From NCBI GenBank assembly GCA_041164265.1, contig JBEAPR010000001.1, forward strand, positions 1-33,861: a DNA stretch of 33,861 nucleotides. The letters run 5' to 3'. Position numbers and translations under genes: made by a program. This document shows, in pieces, positions 8,714 through 17,730 of this stretch; position 1 is the first letter of the stretch, and each line of letters opens with the position of its first letter. The stretch comes from CALAZP01 sp041164265. GTDB lineage: Bacteria > Bacteroidota > Bacteroidia > Chitinophagales > Saprospiraceae. Below the pieces are notes generated by a model that was not told the origin of the DNA, searched no databases, and worked only from the letters and a program-made list of their open reading frames with translations.

Positions 8714-9961
8714 CTAATGCACCATTAACTTTTTGGTAGCAAAGCGATATGCTGAACTAATTTTCACCAGATATAACCCCTTTTTTAAATCATCTAAAAT
8801 AACCGATGCGCTTAAAGGAGTGCTGCTGATCAATCTTCCTTGCATATCAAAAATTTGTATTTGAATTTCCTGTTGTGAAGGGTTATCCATCCAAATCCTA
8901 ACTTCTCCTCCAGAAGTTGGATTTGGGTGAATAATCAGGGAATTTGCCCAACTTTCATCGTAAACTGCAGTAGAAGCGTTACAACCATTAGCGTTTTGTA
9001 GCTGTCCCCTTAGCCCAGATAATACCGCCCTCATCCTATTGCTTTGTCCTTTGGTAAACATCACTGCACAGGCATCATCTACGTAATCCATATAATTCAT
9101 ATACATTTCGCCATTTGGACCCGATCCACATTCATTATTTGGACGGTGAGGAAAAGTAGGGCAATCGTAATTATCCTCTTCCGCTGGAACCGTATCTCCC
9201 ACCTTATCATCTCCACAAAATTCATCTCCCCATATATGCCATAAATTTAACCAATGACCTACTTCATGAGTAGCTGTTCTACCCATTGCTCCTTCAAAAT
9301 CCTCAGAACCAGCGGTACCAGTTCGCCCAAACACTCTATGGTCGATAACTACTCCATCATATTCTCGATAGTCCTCTAATTCGTCCGGGAATGAAGCAAA
9401 TCCTAAAGTCTCACCGTCTCCTTCTACCACATAAATATTCAAATATAGGTCTGGATTCCAATTATCTTTTCCTCCTCTGTTACTGAAAAAGATATCGTCG
9501 TAATTATTATCATTCCAACTGGTTTTATTGGTCTTATTCCGAGTTATCCCGGAAGTCAACCCACCACTTGGGTCTAGTGATGCTAAGCAAAATTCAATTT
9601 GTACATCTTCTGTTAAAGCTGAAAAAGGATGATTATTTGTTAATCTATCCGAATTTTTCTTTCTAAAATCTTCATTGAGAACATCTAATTGAGATTGAAT
9701 TTGTTCCTCAGAAATATTTTGATGGTTTTTATTCCAAATCACATGAACCACCACGGGAATATTTATGATTTCTTGTTTTTTGATATTGCTTCTTTCTTTT
9801 TGATGAACCCATTGCCAGATTTTTAAGTCAGATTCCTGAATTTTATCATTAAGTTCAGGGTTAGAGGAAATTCTCTTTGCTAACCGCTTTTGAGATATGC
9901 ATTTTTGAGCTTGAGAAATAGAAGTCAAAGCACAAAAAAGCAACATTAAAATATTCCGCAT
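8714..9961 (-). CDS. Secreted M43-family (pappalysin-like) metalloprotease with T9SS sorting domain
   Basis: A 415-residue protein from ATG 9961 (the frame extends 7 codons further, but the shorter start begins the signal peptide MRNILMLLFCALTSISQA). The zinc site HEVGHWLNLWH (about residues 232-242) and the Met-turn region YMNYMDY (about 287-293) identify the cytophagalysin/ulilysin (M43) branch of metzincins. Cysteines around the site (FCGDD, YDCP, NECG, DDAC) probably form disulfides as in that family. The last 80 residues (IHPNPTSGGEVRIWM ... GLYLVKISS ... KLMVH) are a type A T9SS C-terminal sorting domain, so the protein should cross the outer membrane by the type IX system and be released or surface attached. 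The preceding pro-region is likely cleaved. It begins 51 bp after the ligase gene. Confidence 0.92.
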   Translation of the reverse strand: MRNILMLLFCALTSISQAQKCISQKRLAKRISSNPELNDKIQESDLKIWQWVHQKERSNIKKQEIINIPVVVHVIWNKNHQNISEEQIQSQLDVLNEDFRKKNSDRLTNNHPFSALTEDVQIEFCLASLDPSGGLTSGITRNKTNKTSWNDNNYDDIFFSNRGGKDNWNPDLYLNIYVVEGDGETLGFASFPDELEDYREYDGVVIDHRVFGRTGTAGSEDFEGAMGRTATHEVGHWLNLWHIWGDEFCGDDKVGDTVPAEEDNYDCPTFPHRPNNECGSGPNGEMYMNYMDYVDDACAVMFTKGQSNRMRAVLSGLRGQLQNANGCNASTAVYDESWANSLIIHPNPTSGGEVRIWMDNPSQQEIQIQIFDMQGRLISSTPLSASVILDDLKKGLYLVKISSAYRFATKKLMVH

Positions 9962-10012
9962 CTTTTTAAATAAATATACCAAAATATCCTCAATTGTAGT
10001 GAATTTTTGGTT

Positions 10013-11611
10013 TTAACCCAATCGAATGAGGGCTTCCAAATCGGCAAGCGTATTGGCTTCGGTTAATTTCTTATCCTTTCGCCATCTCAGGATTCTAGGA
10101 AACCTAACTGCTATCCCACTTTTATGCCGAGAAGATTTTTGAATTCCCTCAAAAGCGATTTCAAAGACATAATAGGGACGCACACTTCTAACTGGGCCGA
10201 ATCGCTCTAGCGTATTTTGCCGAATCCACGCAGTTAAGATCTTAAATTCATTATCGGTCAATCCGGAATAGGCCTTTGCAAAAGGGATTAATTGGTCGCC
10301 TTTCCAAACTCCAAAGGTATAATCGGTATAGAGATTTGCTCGTCTTCCATGACCCCTTTGGGCATAGATCATTACCGCGTCGATGGTCAAGGGATCCACC
10401 TTCCATTTCCACCAATCTCCCTTTTTCCTACCTGACAGATAAGGAGCATTTTTCCTTTTTAACATCAGTCCTTCACTCCATTGATCGCGCGCCTTTTCCC
10501 GAAGGGGCAACAAGTCATCCCAATGCTCAAAATGAACTTCTGGGGAAATCATCAATGGATTCGAAGTCTCCTCCTTAACGCTGGCCACCAACTCTTCCAA
10601 AATTTCACGCCGCTCCTGCAATGGTAGCTCTCGACAGTCCTTTTCCTGCCATTCCAGCACATCATAAGCATAAAAAACTACTGGTATTTTTTGCATCAAA
10701 CTGCTACTGACAGTTTTTCGTCCTATCCTGGTTTGTAGTTCCTGAAAAGGTAGAGGTTTGCCCTCTTTGTAGGGTAAAATTTCACCATCCAATACCGTTC
10801 CGTTGGGTAGGATCTCCTTGAGGATATCGAACTCGGGAAACTGATGAGTGACCAACTCCTCGCCTCGAGACCAAACAAAAATTTGCCCCTCTCGCTGAAT
10901 GATCTGACCTCTTATACCATCCCATTTGTATTCCACTTGCCAATTTTCTTTATTGCCAAGGTCTGAAGGTATCCCCTCTAGTGGATGAGCCAAATAAAAA
11001 GGATAGGGTTGAGAAATATTTTCCTTGGGATCGGGAGACAAAACCAACTGCTGATAATTCACTGTATCGGGAGTCCAATCCCCCATGAGCCGATGCATAA
11101 GCGTATTCTCTTCTATCTGGGTCTGAATCGATAGCGCACGGACCATCAACTTTTGACTCACACCCAATCTGAATCCTCCCGTGATTAGTTTGTTGAAAAC
11201 AAACCGTTCCATCAAATCCAATTGATCCCATGCGCTTAGTATAGCGCGTTTTTTTTCCTCTTCTTCAAGTTGGGCAAGGTCTTTAATCCATTGAATCCAG
11301 TAGGATAGCGAATGATCCCTTTTTTTCTGTTGCGCCTTCGGCAAAAGTAACCCAATCGTCTCTGCCAAATCACCCACCACATGATAGGACTCTTCAAATA
11401 ACCAATCTGGAAGGCCTGCTATTTCAGCAGACCAGCTTCTTAAAAGAGAAACTTTTACTGTCCTTTTAGGCCGTTTATGCGATAAAATTGCAATCGTCCA
11501 AAGGCGATCTTCTTCATTGGCTTTTTTGAAGTACCCCGCTAAAGCCTGAACCTTCTCATTGGTCTTGTTGGTTTGATCTAACTGTATGACTAACTCGGCA
11601 AATTGCTTCAT
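10013..11611 (-). CDS. ATP-dependent DNA ligase (ligase-associated repair set)
   Basis: A 532-residue ATP-dependent DNA ligase. The N-terminal 200 residues are a DNA-binding domain; the adenylylation motif I is EYKWDGIRG with the nucleophile K229. Further nucleotidyltransferase motifs are visible: WSRGEELVTHQFPE (motif III-like), LDGEILPY (motif IIIa-like, after about 270), EGLMLKR (motif IV-like) and GDWWKWKVDPLTIDAVMIYA (motif V). The C-terminal OB-fold domain ends in RFPRILRWRKDKK, motif VI-like. It joins DNA strands in repair and is not the replicative NAD-dependent enzyme. It overlaps the exonuclease gene by an ATGA, showing translational coupling. In many bacteria the set also contains a DEXH helicase and the PdeM phosphoesterase; here the helicase lies 9 kb away at 1-977. 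Confidence 0.95.
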   Translation of the reverse strand: MKQFAELVIQLDQTNKTNEKVQALAGYFKKANEEDRLWTIAILSHKRPKRTVKVSLLRSWSAEIAGLPDWLFEESYHVVGDLAETIGLLLPKAQQKKRDHSLSYWIQWIKDLAQLEEEEKKRAILSAWDQLDLMERFVFNKLITGGFRLGVSQKLMVRALSIQTQIEENTLMHRLMGDWTPDTVNYQQLVLSPDPKENISQPYPFYLAHPLEGIPSDLGNKENWQVEYKWDGIRGQIIQREGQIFVWSRGEELVTHQFPEFDILKEILPNGTVLDGEILPYKEGKPLPFQELQTRIGRKTVSSSLMQKIPVVFYAYDVLEWQEKDCRELPLQERREILEELVASVKEETSNPLMISPEVHFEHWDDLLPLREKARDQWSEGLMLKRKNAPYLSGRKKGDWWKWKVDPLTIDAVMIYAQRGHGRRANLYTDYTFGVWKGDQLIPFAKAYSGLTDNEFKILTAWIRQNTLERFGPVRSVRPYYVFEIAFEGIQKSSRHKSGIAVRFPRILRWRKDKKLTEANTLADLEALIRLG

Positions 11612-12645
11612 TCTTGTTCCATTTTTTCATCAACAGAACCCTCCCCAATTTCTGCCAATTCGCCTTCATAAGCTGTTTGTTCCGTCCTGGCATCCAGACC
11701 TTTTTCTTGTAACCACTTACTAAAAATTGTCGTATAACCATGCGTAACAATAACCTTTTCAGCTCCCGTGCCCTCCACTACTTGATTCAATCCCTCCCAG
11801 TCTGCGTGGTCACTCAAGATGAAACCTCGATCTGCAGCTCGCCTTCTTCTAGCTCCTCTCAATGCCATCCAACCCGAAGTAATGGCTAAAGAATACGGTT
11901 GAAACTTTTTAACCCAAGAAGAGTTGATGGCATTAGGGGTCGCTACCACCAATGCTCCTTCAAAAATAGATTTTTTCATCTCAGCTCTCACCTTGGTGGT
12001 AGGCTGAATTCGAAGACCTTGACGGCGCAGCACTTGATTCGTGTTTTCTACCGCCCCATGGGTATAAATAGACCCTATGGATGCATCCACGCCATTGATT
12101 ATTCGCTGCGCTTTTCCCAGCGCATAAGAACTGATAATGCTTACCTTCCCGGCTGATTGATTATCCCTCCACCATTGATTGATTTGCTCAAAAACTAATT
12201 TGGGATTTTGCCACCTGTATATCGGCAAGCCAAAAGTAGATTCTGTGATAAAAGCATGGCAGCGAACCAATTCAAAAGGTTCAGAGACTCCATCATCTTG
12301 AGGTTTATAATCCCCAGATGCTACCCAAATTTGGCCCTTGTAAGCTACCCTAATTTGAGCAGATCCAACAATATGCCCAGCAGGATGAAAAGAGAACTCC
12401 ACTCCATTGACCCTGAGGGTTTCGCCATATGCCAAACTTGAAATTTGGATATTGCCCAATCTGTACTTTATAACGGGCTTAGCCGAATGCGTACATATAT
12501 ATTGTTGATTGCCCCACCTGGAGTGATCTGCATGACCATGAGTAATCAAAGCTCGAGGTACTGGTTTCCACGGATCTATAAAAACATCAGCAGGTGGACA
12601 GTAAATTCCACTATCTGTAAACACCAATAAATCCCCTTCACTCAT
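11608..12645 (-). CDS. Ligase-associated exonuclease, metallo-beta-lactamase/beta-CASP-like fold
   Basis: A 345-residue MBL-fold nuclease. The metal-binding motif THGHADHSRW (about residues 34-43), the second His region FHPAGHIVGSAQI and the phosphate-contact D in VASGDYKP follow the order of the MBL nucleases related to CPSF/SNM1. ILSDHADWEGL and KVIVTHGYT in the C-terminal third match motifs of the beta-CASP part. The family is annotated as the exonuclease of the ligase-associated DNA damage response and lies upstream of the ligase, with which it overlaps by 4 bp. A cytoplasmic role in end processing before ligation is inferred from the pairing. It is divergent from the 3-methyladenine glycosylase gene across a 74-bp region, so two base or strand repair functions share an intergenic region. 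Confidence 0.93.
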   Translation of the reverse strand: MSEGDLLVFTDSGIYCPPADVFIDPWKPVPRALITHGHADHSRWGNQQYICTHSAKPVIKYRLGNIQISSLAYGETLRVNGVEFSFHPAGHIVGSAQIRVAYKGQIWVASGDYKPQDDGVSEPFELVRCHAFITESTFGLPIYRWQNPKLVFEQINQWWRDNQSAGKVSIISSYALGKAQRIINGVDASIGSIYTHGAVENTNQVLRRQGLRIQPTTKVRAEMKKSIFEGALVVATPNAINSSWVKKFQPYSLAITSGWMALRGARRRRAADRGFILSDHADWEGLNQVVEGTGAEKVIVTHGYTTIFSKWLQEKGLDARTEQTAYEGELAEIGEGSVDEKMEQE

Positions 12646-12719
12646 TTTGAAACAGGCTTTAGGATAGAAACCCTAAAGGTGGTAAATTGCTCAAAATAAC
12701 CCAAAACATTTCACTTATT

Positions 12720-13274
12720 ATGGATCAACCTACCCACTATTGTCAATATGTATCCAACTTACCTCAAGATAATCTCCATAAAATTTATCACGATACCCAA
12801 TATGGCCGACCAATCAATGAGGATAATCAATTGTTTGAACTGTTAATCCTAGAAATTAATCAAGCAGGACTGTCCTGGAATACCATTCTACAAAAAAGAA
12901 AAAATTTCTATTTGGCTTACGATAATTTTCACCTCCCTACAGTAGCTCAATACGGAGAAAAAGAAATAAATAGATTATTGGGGGACTCGGGTATTATTAG
13001 AAATCAATTGAAAATAAAAGCCGCTATCCATAATGCACAAGTAATAACCAAACTAATTGGGCAATATGGCTCTTTTAAAAATTGGTTGGACCAACACCAA
13101 ACCTTAACCCATCAAGAATGGACTAAACTTTTTAGGAGCACCTTCAAATTTACCGGACCCGAAATTGTAAAAGAATTTTTAATGAGTTCCGGTTACCTAG
13201 AAGGTGCCCATACCACCGACTGTCCAATCTACAAGGAAATACTAAGACATAATCCCCCTTGGACTCTAGTTTAA
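12720..13274 (+). CDS. tag: DNA-3-methyladenine glycosylase I
   Basis: A 184-residue enzyme from ATG 12720; the open frame could start at a TTG 33 bp upstream, but the ATG gives the usual short N-terminus before the first zinc Cys. It removes 3-methyladenine from alkylated DNA in base excision repair. The family's zinc snap is present: Cys in HYCQYV, His in KIYHDTQYG, and His and Cys in GAHTTDC near the C-terminus. The conserved LFELLILEINQAGLSW block supplies the base-binding pocket with its Glu and Trp, followed by an HhH-like helical region (KRKNFYLAYDNF). The gene is divergent from the exonuclease/ligase pair and its stop codon overlaps that of the convergent isomerase-like gene by 3 bp. 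The name tag is given from motif content. Confidence 0.93.
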   Translation: MDQPTHYCQYVSNLPQDNLHKIYHDTQYGRPINEDNQLFELLILEINQAGLSWNTILQKRKNFYLAYDNFHLPTVAQYGEKEINRLLGDSGIIRNQLKIKAAIHNAQVITKLIGQYGSFKNWLDQHQTLTHQEWTKLFRSTFKFTGPEIVKEFLMSSGYLEGAHTTDCPIYKEILRHNPPWTLV

Positions 13275-14155
13275 AGCGTTTTCAGATACTGAATACTCTT
13301 TTCTATACTCTGCAATGGCTCTATTCCTTGAAAAGCATCCTGCTCTACATAAAAATATTTCATTCCTGAAAGCCCTTGTTTTTTGAAAATCTTAGGCCAA
13401 TCAATAGTGCCAGAACCTACTGGAGCAAAAAACTGTTCCTCTGTAGCTGTCATATCCTTTACATGCCACAGTTGAACTCTTCCCTTATTCGCCCTCATAA
13501 ATTCAATTGGATCGAACCCAGCCTTGGAAATCCAATAAATATCCATTTCCAATTGGACTATTGATGGATCTGTTTCCTCCAGAAAAATATCCATTACGGT
13601 CTTGCCATCAAAACTATTCTCAAATTCAAAGGCATGATTGTGGTAGGCAAATTTTAACCCGGCATTAGTGGCAACCTCAGCAGACGTATTGAGTAATTCG
13701 GCCACTCGCTTACAGGCATCTGCACTTTCGTATTCATTGGGCAATAAATAAGGACATACAATATACTCCTGACCTAAAGCCACCGCATCTTCTACTACTT
13801 TTTCCCATCCGTTAACCAATGTCCCTTTTTGTTCTGGATTATTCTGACCGGTCCCAATATGACTGGAAGTAGCTTTGAGACCTGAATCTGCCAGTACTTT
13901 TTTGAATTCTGGAATAGAAAATCCAAAATATTTGCCATCGCTATAGGCAAACAACTCCACATGATTGTAGCCCAAAGCACCTACTTGTTCCAGTACCTGT
14001 TGTGGATTCTTAAATAAAATATCTCTTAGGGTGTACAACTGGACCCCAAAAGAAGTCATAGCTTTGTCAAAAGGAAGGGCATTTAACGATCCTTTTGCCA
14101 TAAGCAAACCTGTTCCTCCGAGGACGGTTTGATGTAGAAATTTTCGTCTATTCAT
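13271..14155 (-). CDS. Exported sugar phosphate isomerase/epimerase-like TIM-barrel protein
   Basis: A 294-residue xylose-isomerase-like TIM barrel (AP endonuclease 2 superfamily). The N-terminus NRRKFLHQTVLGGTGLLMA carries a twin-arginine-like signal, so it is probably exported folded through Tat. Candidate metal and active-site residues are E in YNHVELFAY, H in FAYHNHAFEFE, D in QLEMDIYWI, H in QLWHVKDM and E in YFYVEQDAF, the E/D/H/E pattern of the fold. Relatives include lyases acting on 3-keto-glycosides, isomerases and epimerases, so the substrate is undecided. It overlaps the TMEM220-like gene by 8 bp and is the last gene of an operon starting with the TonB receptor at 16853, suggesting that it processes a sugar imported by that receptor (inference). 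Confidence 0.88.
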   Translation of the reverse strand: MNRRKFLHQTVLGGTGLLMAKGSLNALPFDKAMTSFGVQLYTLRDILFKNPQQVLEQVGALGYNHVELFAYSDGKYFGFSIPEFKKVLADSGLKATSSHIGTGQNNPEQKGTLVNGWEKVVEDAVALGQEYIVCPYLLPNEYESADACKRVAELLNTSAEVATNAGLKFAYHNHAFEFENSFDGKTVMDIFLEETDPSIVQLEMDIYWISKAGFDPIEFMRANKGRVQLWHVKDMTATEEQFFAPVGSGTIDWPKIFKKQGLSGMKYFYVEQDAFQGIEPLQSIEKSIQYLKTL

Positions 14156-14516
14156 TGTCTTTATGATTTAGTTTTTCGAAGTAGTAAAACACCAAAGTAC
14201 CCAAACCAATTAAGAGTCCCAAAAACTCTCTGGTAAACTCAATATGGGGCTCTTCGGCTTTCATACTTCCTGTGATGGTTGGCATACCTAGTTCAACCCA
14301 ATTCAAAAATTCAGGTAAAATCAAAAATAATTCTATCAGGCAAACCGCCATACCAGCTAATAAAATAACCTTTCGTATGGGTCGGAAGTTTCTAATAATG
14401 GCTACCATTCCTATATAGCTATACAATGCTACCCAAAAGTAAGGATCCGGGTCATTCAATTGCACCAGAGCAAAAAGAAAAAATAGACCTGCAATCACAT
14501 AATTTCTATTTTTCAT
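14148..14516 (-). CDS. TMEM220-family membrane protein
   Basis: A 122-residue membrane protein with about four hydrophobic segments. The N-terminal sequence FALVQLNDPDPYFWVALY matches the hallmark QxNDPDPxxW of the TMEM220 family (PF15071), found in bacteria and animals and without an assigned function. It lies 9 bp after the TonB receptor and overlaps the exported isomerase by 8 bp, so it is cotranscribed with both. A role in the same sugar-processing unit is possible but the sequence says nothing about the reaction. Confidence 0.85.
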   Translation of the reverse strand: MKNRNYVIAGLFFLFALVQLNDPDPYFWVALYSYIGMVAIIRNFRPIRKVILLAGMAVCLIELFLILPEFLNWVELGMPTITGSMKAEEPHIEFTREFLGLLIGLGTLVFYYFEKLNHKDNE

Positions 14517-14525
14517 AAAATGGAT

Positions 14526-16853
14526 TTAAAATTCTAAACGCCAACTCAATAATGGAATAATACCCAACTGGTACTTTTCAACTAAAGTGCCTTGTAAAAC
14601 ATCGTAATAGCTAAAAGCTACATTTTGCGCATTCGTTAGGTTTTGAATATCTATCGAAAAAGTACTCACTTTACCCGGTTTATTTCGCTTAACATACCAA
14701 CGTAGATCCACTCTAAAGAACCCAGGCAATTGGTCTTGGAAGGCATTTTCCAAATCGTAAATAGTTCTCCCAAAATCTTGTGAAGCGGCCAAATCTATTG
14801 GGGTAGCCCTAAAACCACCAGTATTGACTATTCGAATATTCCATCCATGAACCCGCTCTAAACCAGCTGCCTTTTGTTTGCGCCATTCCTTCCCCAAGGT
14901 CGCATTAACCGTATATTGGCCATTATACCTGCTATCTCTTGTAATTCCATCGCTACCCTCGTATTTCGCATCATATACCGTAGCGTTCAAAAGGTAGTAA
15001 AGGTTATTCTGCATAAACTTTCTGAGGCTTATTTCCACCCCTATATTTTGTCCAGTTCCCTCATTAGCCAATTCATAGCCGGGGATTTCTTCCAAAAGAT
15101 TAATTGCTGAAAAGGCATTGGATAAATTGGCTGCTACTGGGATGTTAAATAGCTTCTGATAAAATAAATTTGTTTGAAGTGACACCCCCTTTCCCAAGTT
15201 TTGATCCCAACCCGCTACCACGTGATGGGCTCGACTCATTTTAGGCGTAGCACCGACTACATCTCCAAAATACAATACGCTAGGTTGCAACTGACTGTGC
15301 ATCCCATAGGAAGCGAAAAAAGCAGCGTTAGTAGTCGCCTGGTATCCAATTTGAACCCGGGGTTCTACATAAAAATCTTCCGTCAGAGAGAAAGAAGTCA
15401 AATGTATTCCTCCATTTATTCTCCATTTTTGACCATTGTGTTCCACCGTTAAGTAGGGGCTGGTCAACCAACCGTCTGTGGACGCCAAACTATTCGCAGA
15501 AACTTCATTTGAAAATGCGCCTCCGGCAAAAGAAGTATTGGTTAGATTCAGCCCTCCTTTTATAAGCGTTCCGCCTCCTAAGTCCGAACTGTATTCACTC
15601 TTAATGGCCACCTTGCTTTGGTTGTTAAAATTTTGAGCTGTTTCAATAATTTTGTAATTATTCGGATCTAATTGCTGATCCAATCGCTCTGTTTGCATAC
15701 TCGATAAAACTATAACCGTATTCAAAACGCTGTTGCTCCCAACTGGCTGAATCCATTTGGCTCCTAATGCGCCCGTCATAGAGCTAAAGGTAATATCTCG
15801 GTTGTCCTTTTCTACCTCCCATAAAGCGGCATCTCTTTGGGCTTCAAATATATTTTTGCTGTTTCCACCCATTCCAAACAAAGAAATACTTCCGCCTGAT
15901 TGTATCAGTGGAAAGTTTAAATGGAAGGACAAATCTTGAAATGAAATGGCTTCGTCCCCTAAGTCCACCCCCATAGCGGACAACAATCCCACTGTCGAAT
16001 ACCTGTAATTAGCTAAAAATGAACTGCCGGAAGATTTAGACAAAGGGCCTTCCGCAGCAAGATCAATTCCGATGAGGCCAGCTTGAACGGTATATTCCTT
16101 TTGTTCGTTGTTCCCCTTTCTAAAATTCATATCCATGATTGCAGATAAAGCGTTACCATATCCAGCTGCAAAAGCTCCATTCATAAATTGAGAAGTAGAT
16201 AACATTTGGGCACTCAACATATTCACTCCACCCCCATTTTGAGTAACCCTATCTGTTCCTGTTCCTGCATTGGGGGTGTGGTTGGGGTTGACAATTTCTA
16301 CTCCCTCTAATTGCCAAGAGAGCATATTGGGTGAATTTCCTCTTACTGATATGCCATTGGCTTGGTCGTTATCTCCCACTACTCCTGGCAACAGGGTGAC
16401 CAATCTAGCAGGATCGTAAAATGTAGCGGGAAATCTAAAGACTTCTTCTATCGTAATGGTTTGAATCCCAGGAACAGCTCTTTTAAGTGTATAAGGGTCC
16501 GCAGTCACCTCTACTGCATCGAGTGAGGTAGCTATTGGAGAAAGAGGGATTTCAATCACTAATTCTTTACCCGTTTCAACTAATAATTCAGGTATGAAAT
16601 AGGGTTGATATCCTAAAAACCTTACTAATAGGGTATATCTCCCAGGCTTAACCCCTTCCCATCTGAATGTGCCATCTTCATTAGAAACCACCGGAGTTAT
16701 ATCACCGTTTAGCTCTAATGTAGCACCGTCCAAAGACCTTTGAGTAACCTGGTCTAGAACCACTCCTCTCACCACAGACGAAAGGGATTCATTTTGAGCG
16801 TTAATGGAGGTAACAATTGAAAAAAATAAAATCAAAAATAAAGTCTGTTTCAT
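14526..16853 (-). CDS. TonB-dependent receptor with carboxypeptidase-regulatory-like domain
   Basis: A 775-residue outer-membrane receptor. The signal peptide is KQTLFLILFFSIVTSINA. A carboxypeptidase-regulatory-like domain follows (about 25-110, VVRGVVLDQVTQRSLDGATLEL), then the plug (about 120-235; LPGVVGDNDQANGISVRGNSPNMLSW in two neighbouring stretches) and a barrel ending in the aromatic PLLSWRLEF, a regular C-terminal barrel strand. No SusD partner is adjacent, so this is not a standard SusCD pair; the substrate is unknown. It heads an operon with the TMEM220-like and isomerase-like genes and is divergent from the sulfotransferase-like gene across 50 bp. A possible -7 element with one mismatch (TATCTTTC) lies 25 to 30 bp before the start. 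Confidence 0.93.
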   Translation of the reverse strand: MKQTLFLILFFSIVTSINAQNESLSSVVRGVVLDQVTQRSLDGATLELNGDITPVVSNEDGTFRWEGVKPGRYTLLVRFLGYQPYFIPELLVETGKELVIEIPLSPIATSLDAVEVTADPYTLKRAVPGIQTITIEEVFRFPATFYDPARLVTLLPGVVGDNDQANGISVRGNSPNMLSWQLEGVEIVNPNHTPNAGTGTDRVTQNGGGVNMLSAQMLSTSQFMNGAFAAGYGNALSAIMDMNFRKGNNEQKEYTVQAGLIGIDLAAEGPLSKSSGSSFLANYRYSTVGLLSAMGVDLGDEAISFQDLSFHLNFPLIQSGGSISLFGMGGNSKNIFEAQRDAALWEVEKDNRDITFSSMTGALGAKWIQPVGSNSVLNTVIVLSSMQTERLDQQLDPNNYKIIETAQNFNNQSKVAIKSEYSSDLGGGTLIKGGLNLTNTSFAGGAFSNEVSANSLASTDGWLTSPYLTVEHNGQKWRINGGIHLTSFSLTEDFYVEPRVQIGYQATTNAAFFASYGMHSQLQPSVLYFGDVVGATPKMSRAHHVVAGWDQNLGKGVSLQTNLFYQKLFNIPVAANLSNAFSAINLLEEIPGYELANEGTGQNIGVEISLRKFMQNNLYYLLNATVYDAKYEGSDGITRDSRYNGQYTVNATLGKEWRKQKAAGLERVHGWNIRIVNTGGFRATPIDLAASQDFGRTIYDLENAFQDQLPGFFRVDLRWYVKRNKPGKVSTFSIDIQNLTNAQNVAFSYYDVLQGTLVEKYQLGIIPLLSWRLEF

Positions 16854-16903
16854 TCTAATTAGAACTTAAGTTTAAAACGGAAAGATAGTATATTGTACAT
16901 CTT

Positions 16904-17719
16904 ATGCAACAAATCTTTTTTCACGTAGGATTGGGTAAAGTCGCTTCAACTTATTTGCAATATGCGTTTTTCCCTAAATTAACTGGAGTTCAATACATTC
17001 AAAGAACCCGTTATAAAAAAGCACCCCAAATTATAAAAAAATCAAAAGCTTCCACTATTTTGATAAGTAGGGAGTTTGATCAACAATTGGAAGAAGAGTG
17101 CCGCTGGTTTTCCTCTTACTATCCCAATACTCATATTATTATGCTTCTTCGCCGCCACGATAGCTGGATCGCATCTCAATACAGAAGGTTTGTAAAAAAC
17201 GGAGAATCCATGACTTTTCTAGAATTTTTAAACGTACATGACGATTCAGGTAGGTGGAAGATAAACGACTTAAAATATTTTGATAAAATTCAAATCCTTC
17301 AAAAATATTTTCCCGAAGGGAAAATTCTGATTGGATTTTATGAAGACCTCAAACAACAACCTTTTCATTTCTTCAGAAAATTAGCGGATTTTATAGGGGC
17401 TGATTTTAAAAATGAAGATATTTCTCTCAATACTATTCACAGTTCTTATAAGGAGAAGCAACTGAAAGTGATGCGGGCAATTGGCAGGAAAATTTTCACA
17501 CAAAACCCCACCTTTTCTACCAATCCATTCTGGTTCTGGGTTCAAAGGAGATCGAGACTTTGGGCTTGTTACCTCATCCTCTATCCTAGTTTACTGCTGC
17601 CCAGCAGTTGGTTCAGCTCCGAACCTTTAATTGATCCTGAAGAACTTAAAGCCGTAAAAGATTATTTTGCAGATGATTGGACTGCTGTCCAAGAATGGGC
17701 TACGCACCATAACCCTTAA
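16904..17719 (+). CDS. Sulfotransferase-like protein (PAPS-binding motif)
   Basis: A 271-residue cytoplasmic protein. The N-terminal IFFHVGLGKVASTYLQ has the form of the 5'-phosphosulfate-binding loop of carbohydrate sulfotransferases, and IIMLLRRHDSWIASQYRRFV (about residues 78-97) that of the 3'-phosphate-binding segment with its conserved Arg and Ser. LIGFYEDLKQQPFHFFRKLADFIG matches the helix usually found next. It would transfer sulfate from PAPS to a hydroxyl of a sugar or other acceptor; the acceptor is unknown. The next gene, an exported DUF1080 protein, starts 11 bp after its stop, so the two are likely cotranscribed. It is divergent from the TonB receptor operon. Confidence 0.8.
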   Translation: MQQIFFHVGLGKVASTYLQYAFFPKLTGVQYIQRTRYKKAPQIIKKSKASTILISREFDQQLEEECRWFSSYYPNTHIIMLLRRHDSWIASQYRRFVKNGESMTFLEFLNVHDDSGRWKINDLKYFDKIQILQKYFPEGKILIGFYEDLKQQPFHFFRKLADFIGADFKNEDISLNTIHSSYKEKQLKVMRAIGRKIFTQNPTFSTNPFWFWVQRRSRLWACYLILYPSLLLPSSWFSSEPLIDPEELKAVKDYFADDWTAVQEWATHHNP

Positions 17720-17730
17720 AATTAAATAAC

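Noticed and set aside
9962..10012. ACCAAAA...TTTTGGT inverted repeat after the ligase gene as a terminator
   Set aside because: Only 7 bp with a loop over 20 bases and no T-tract; likely chance in AT-rich sequence.
10276..10578. 100-codon plus-strand open frame
   Set aside because: Antisense to the conserved ligase core.
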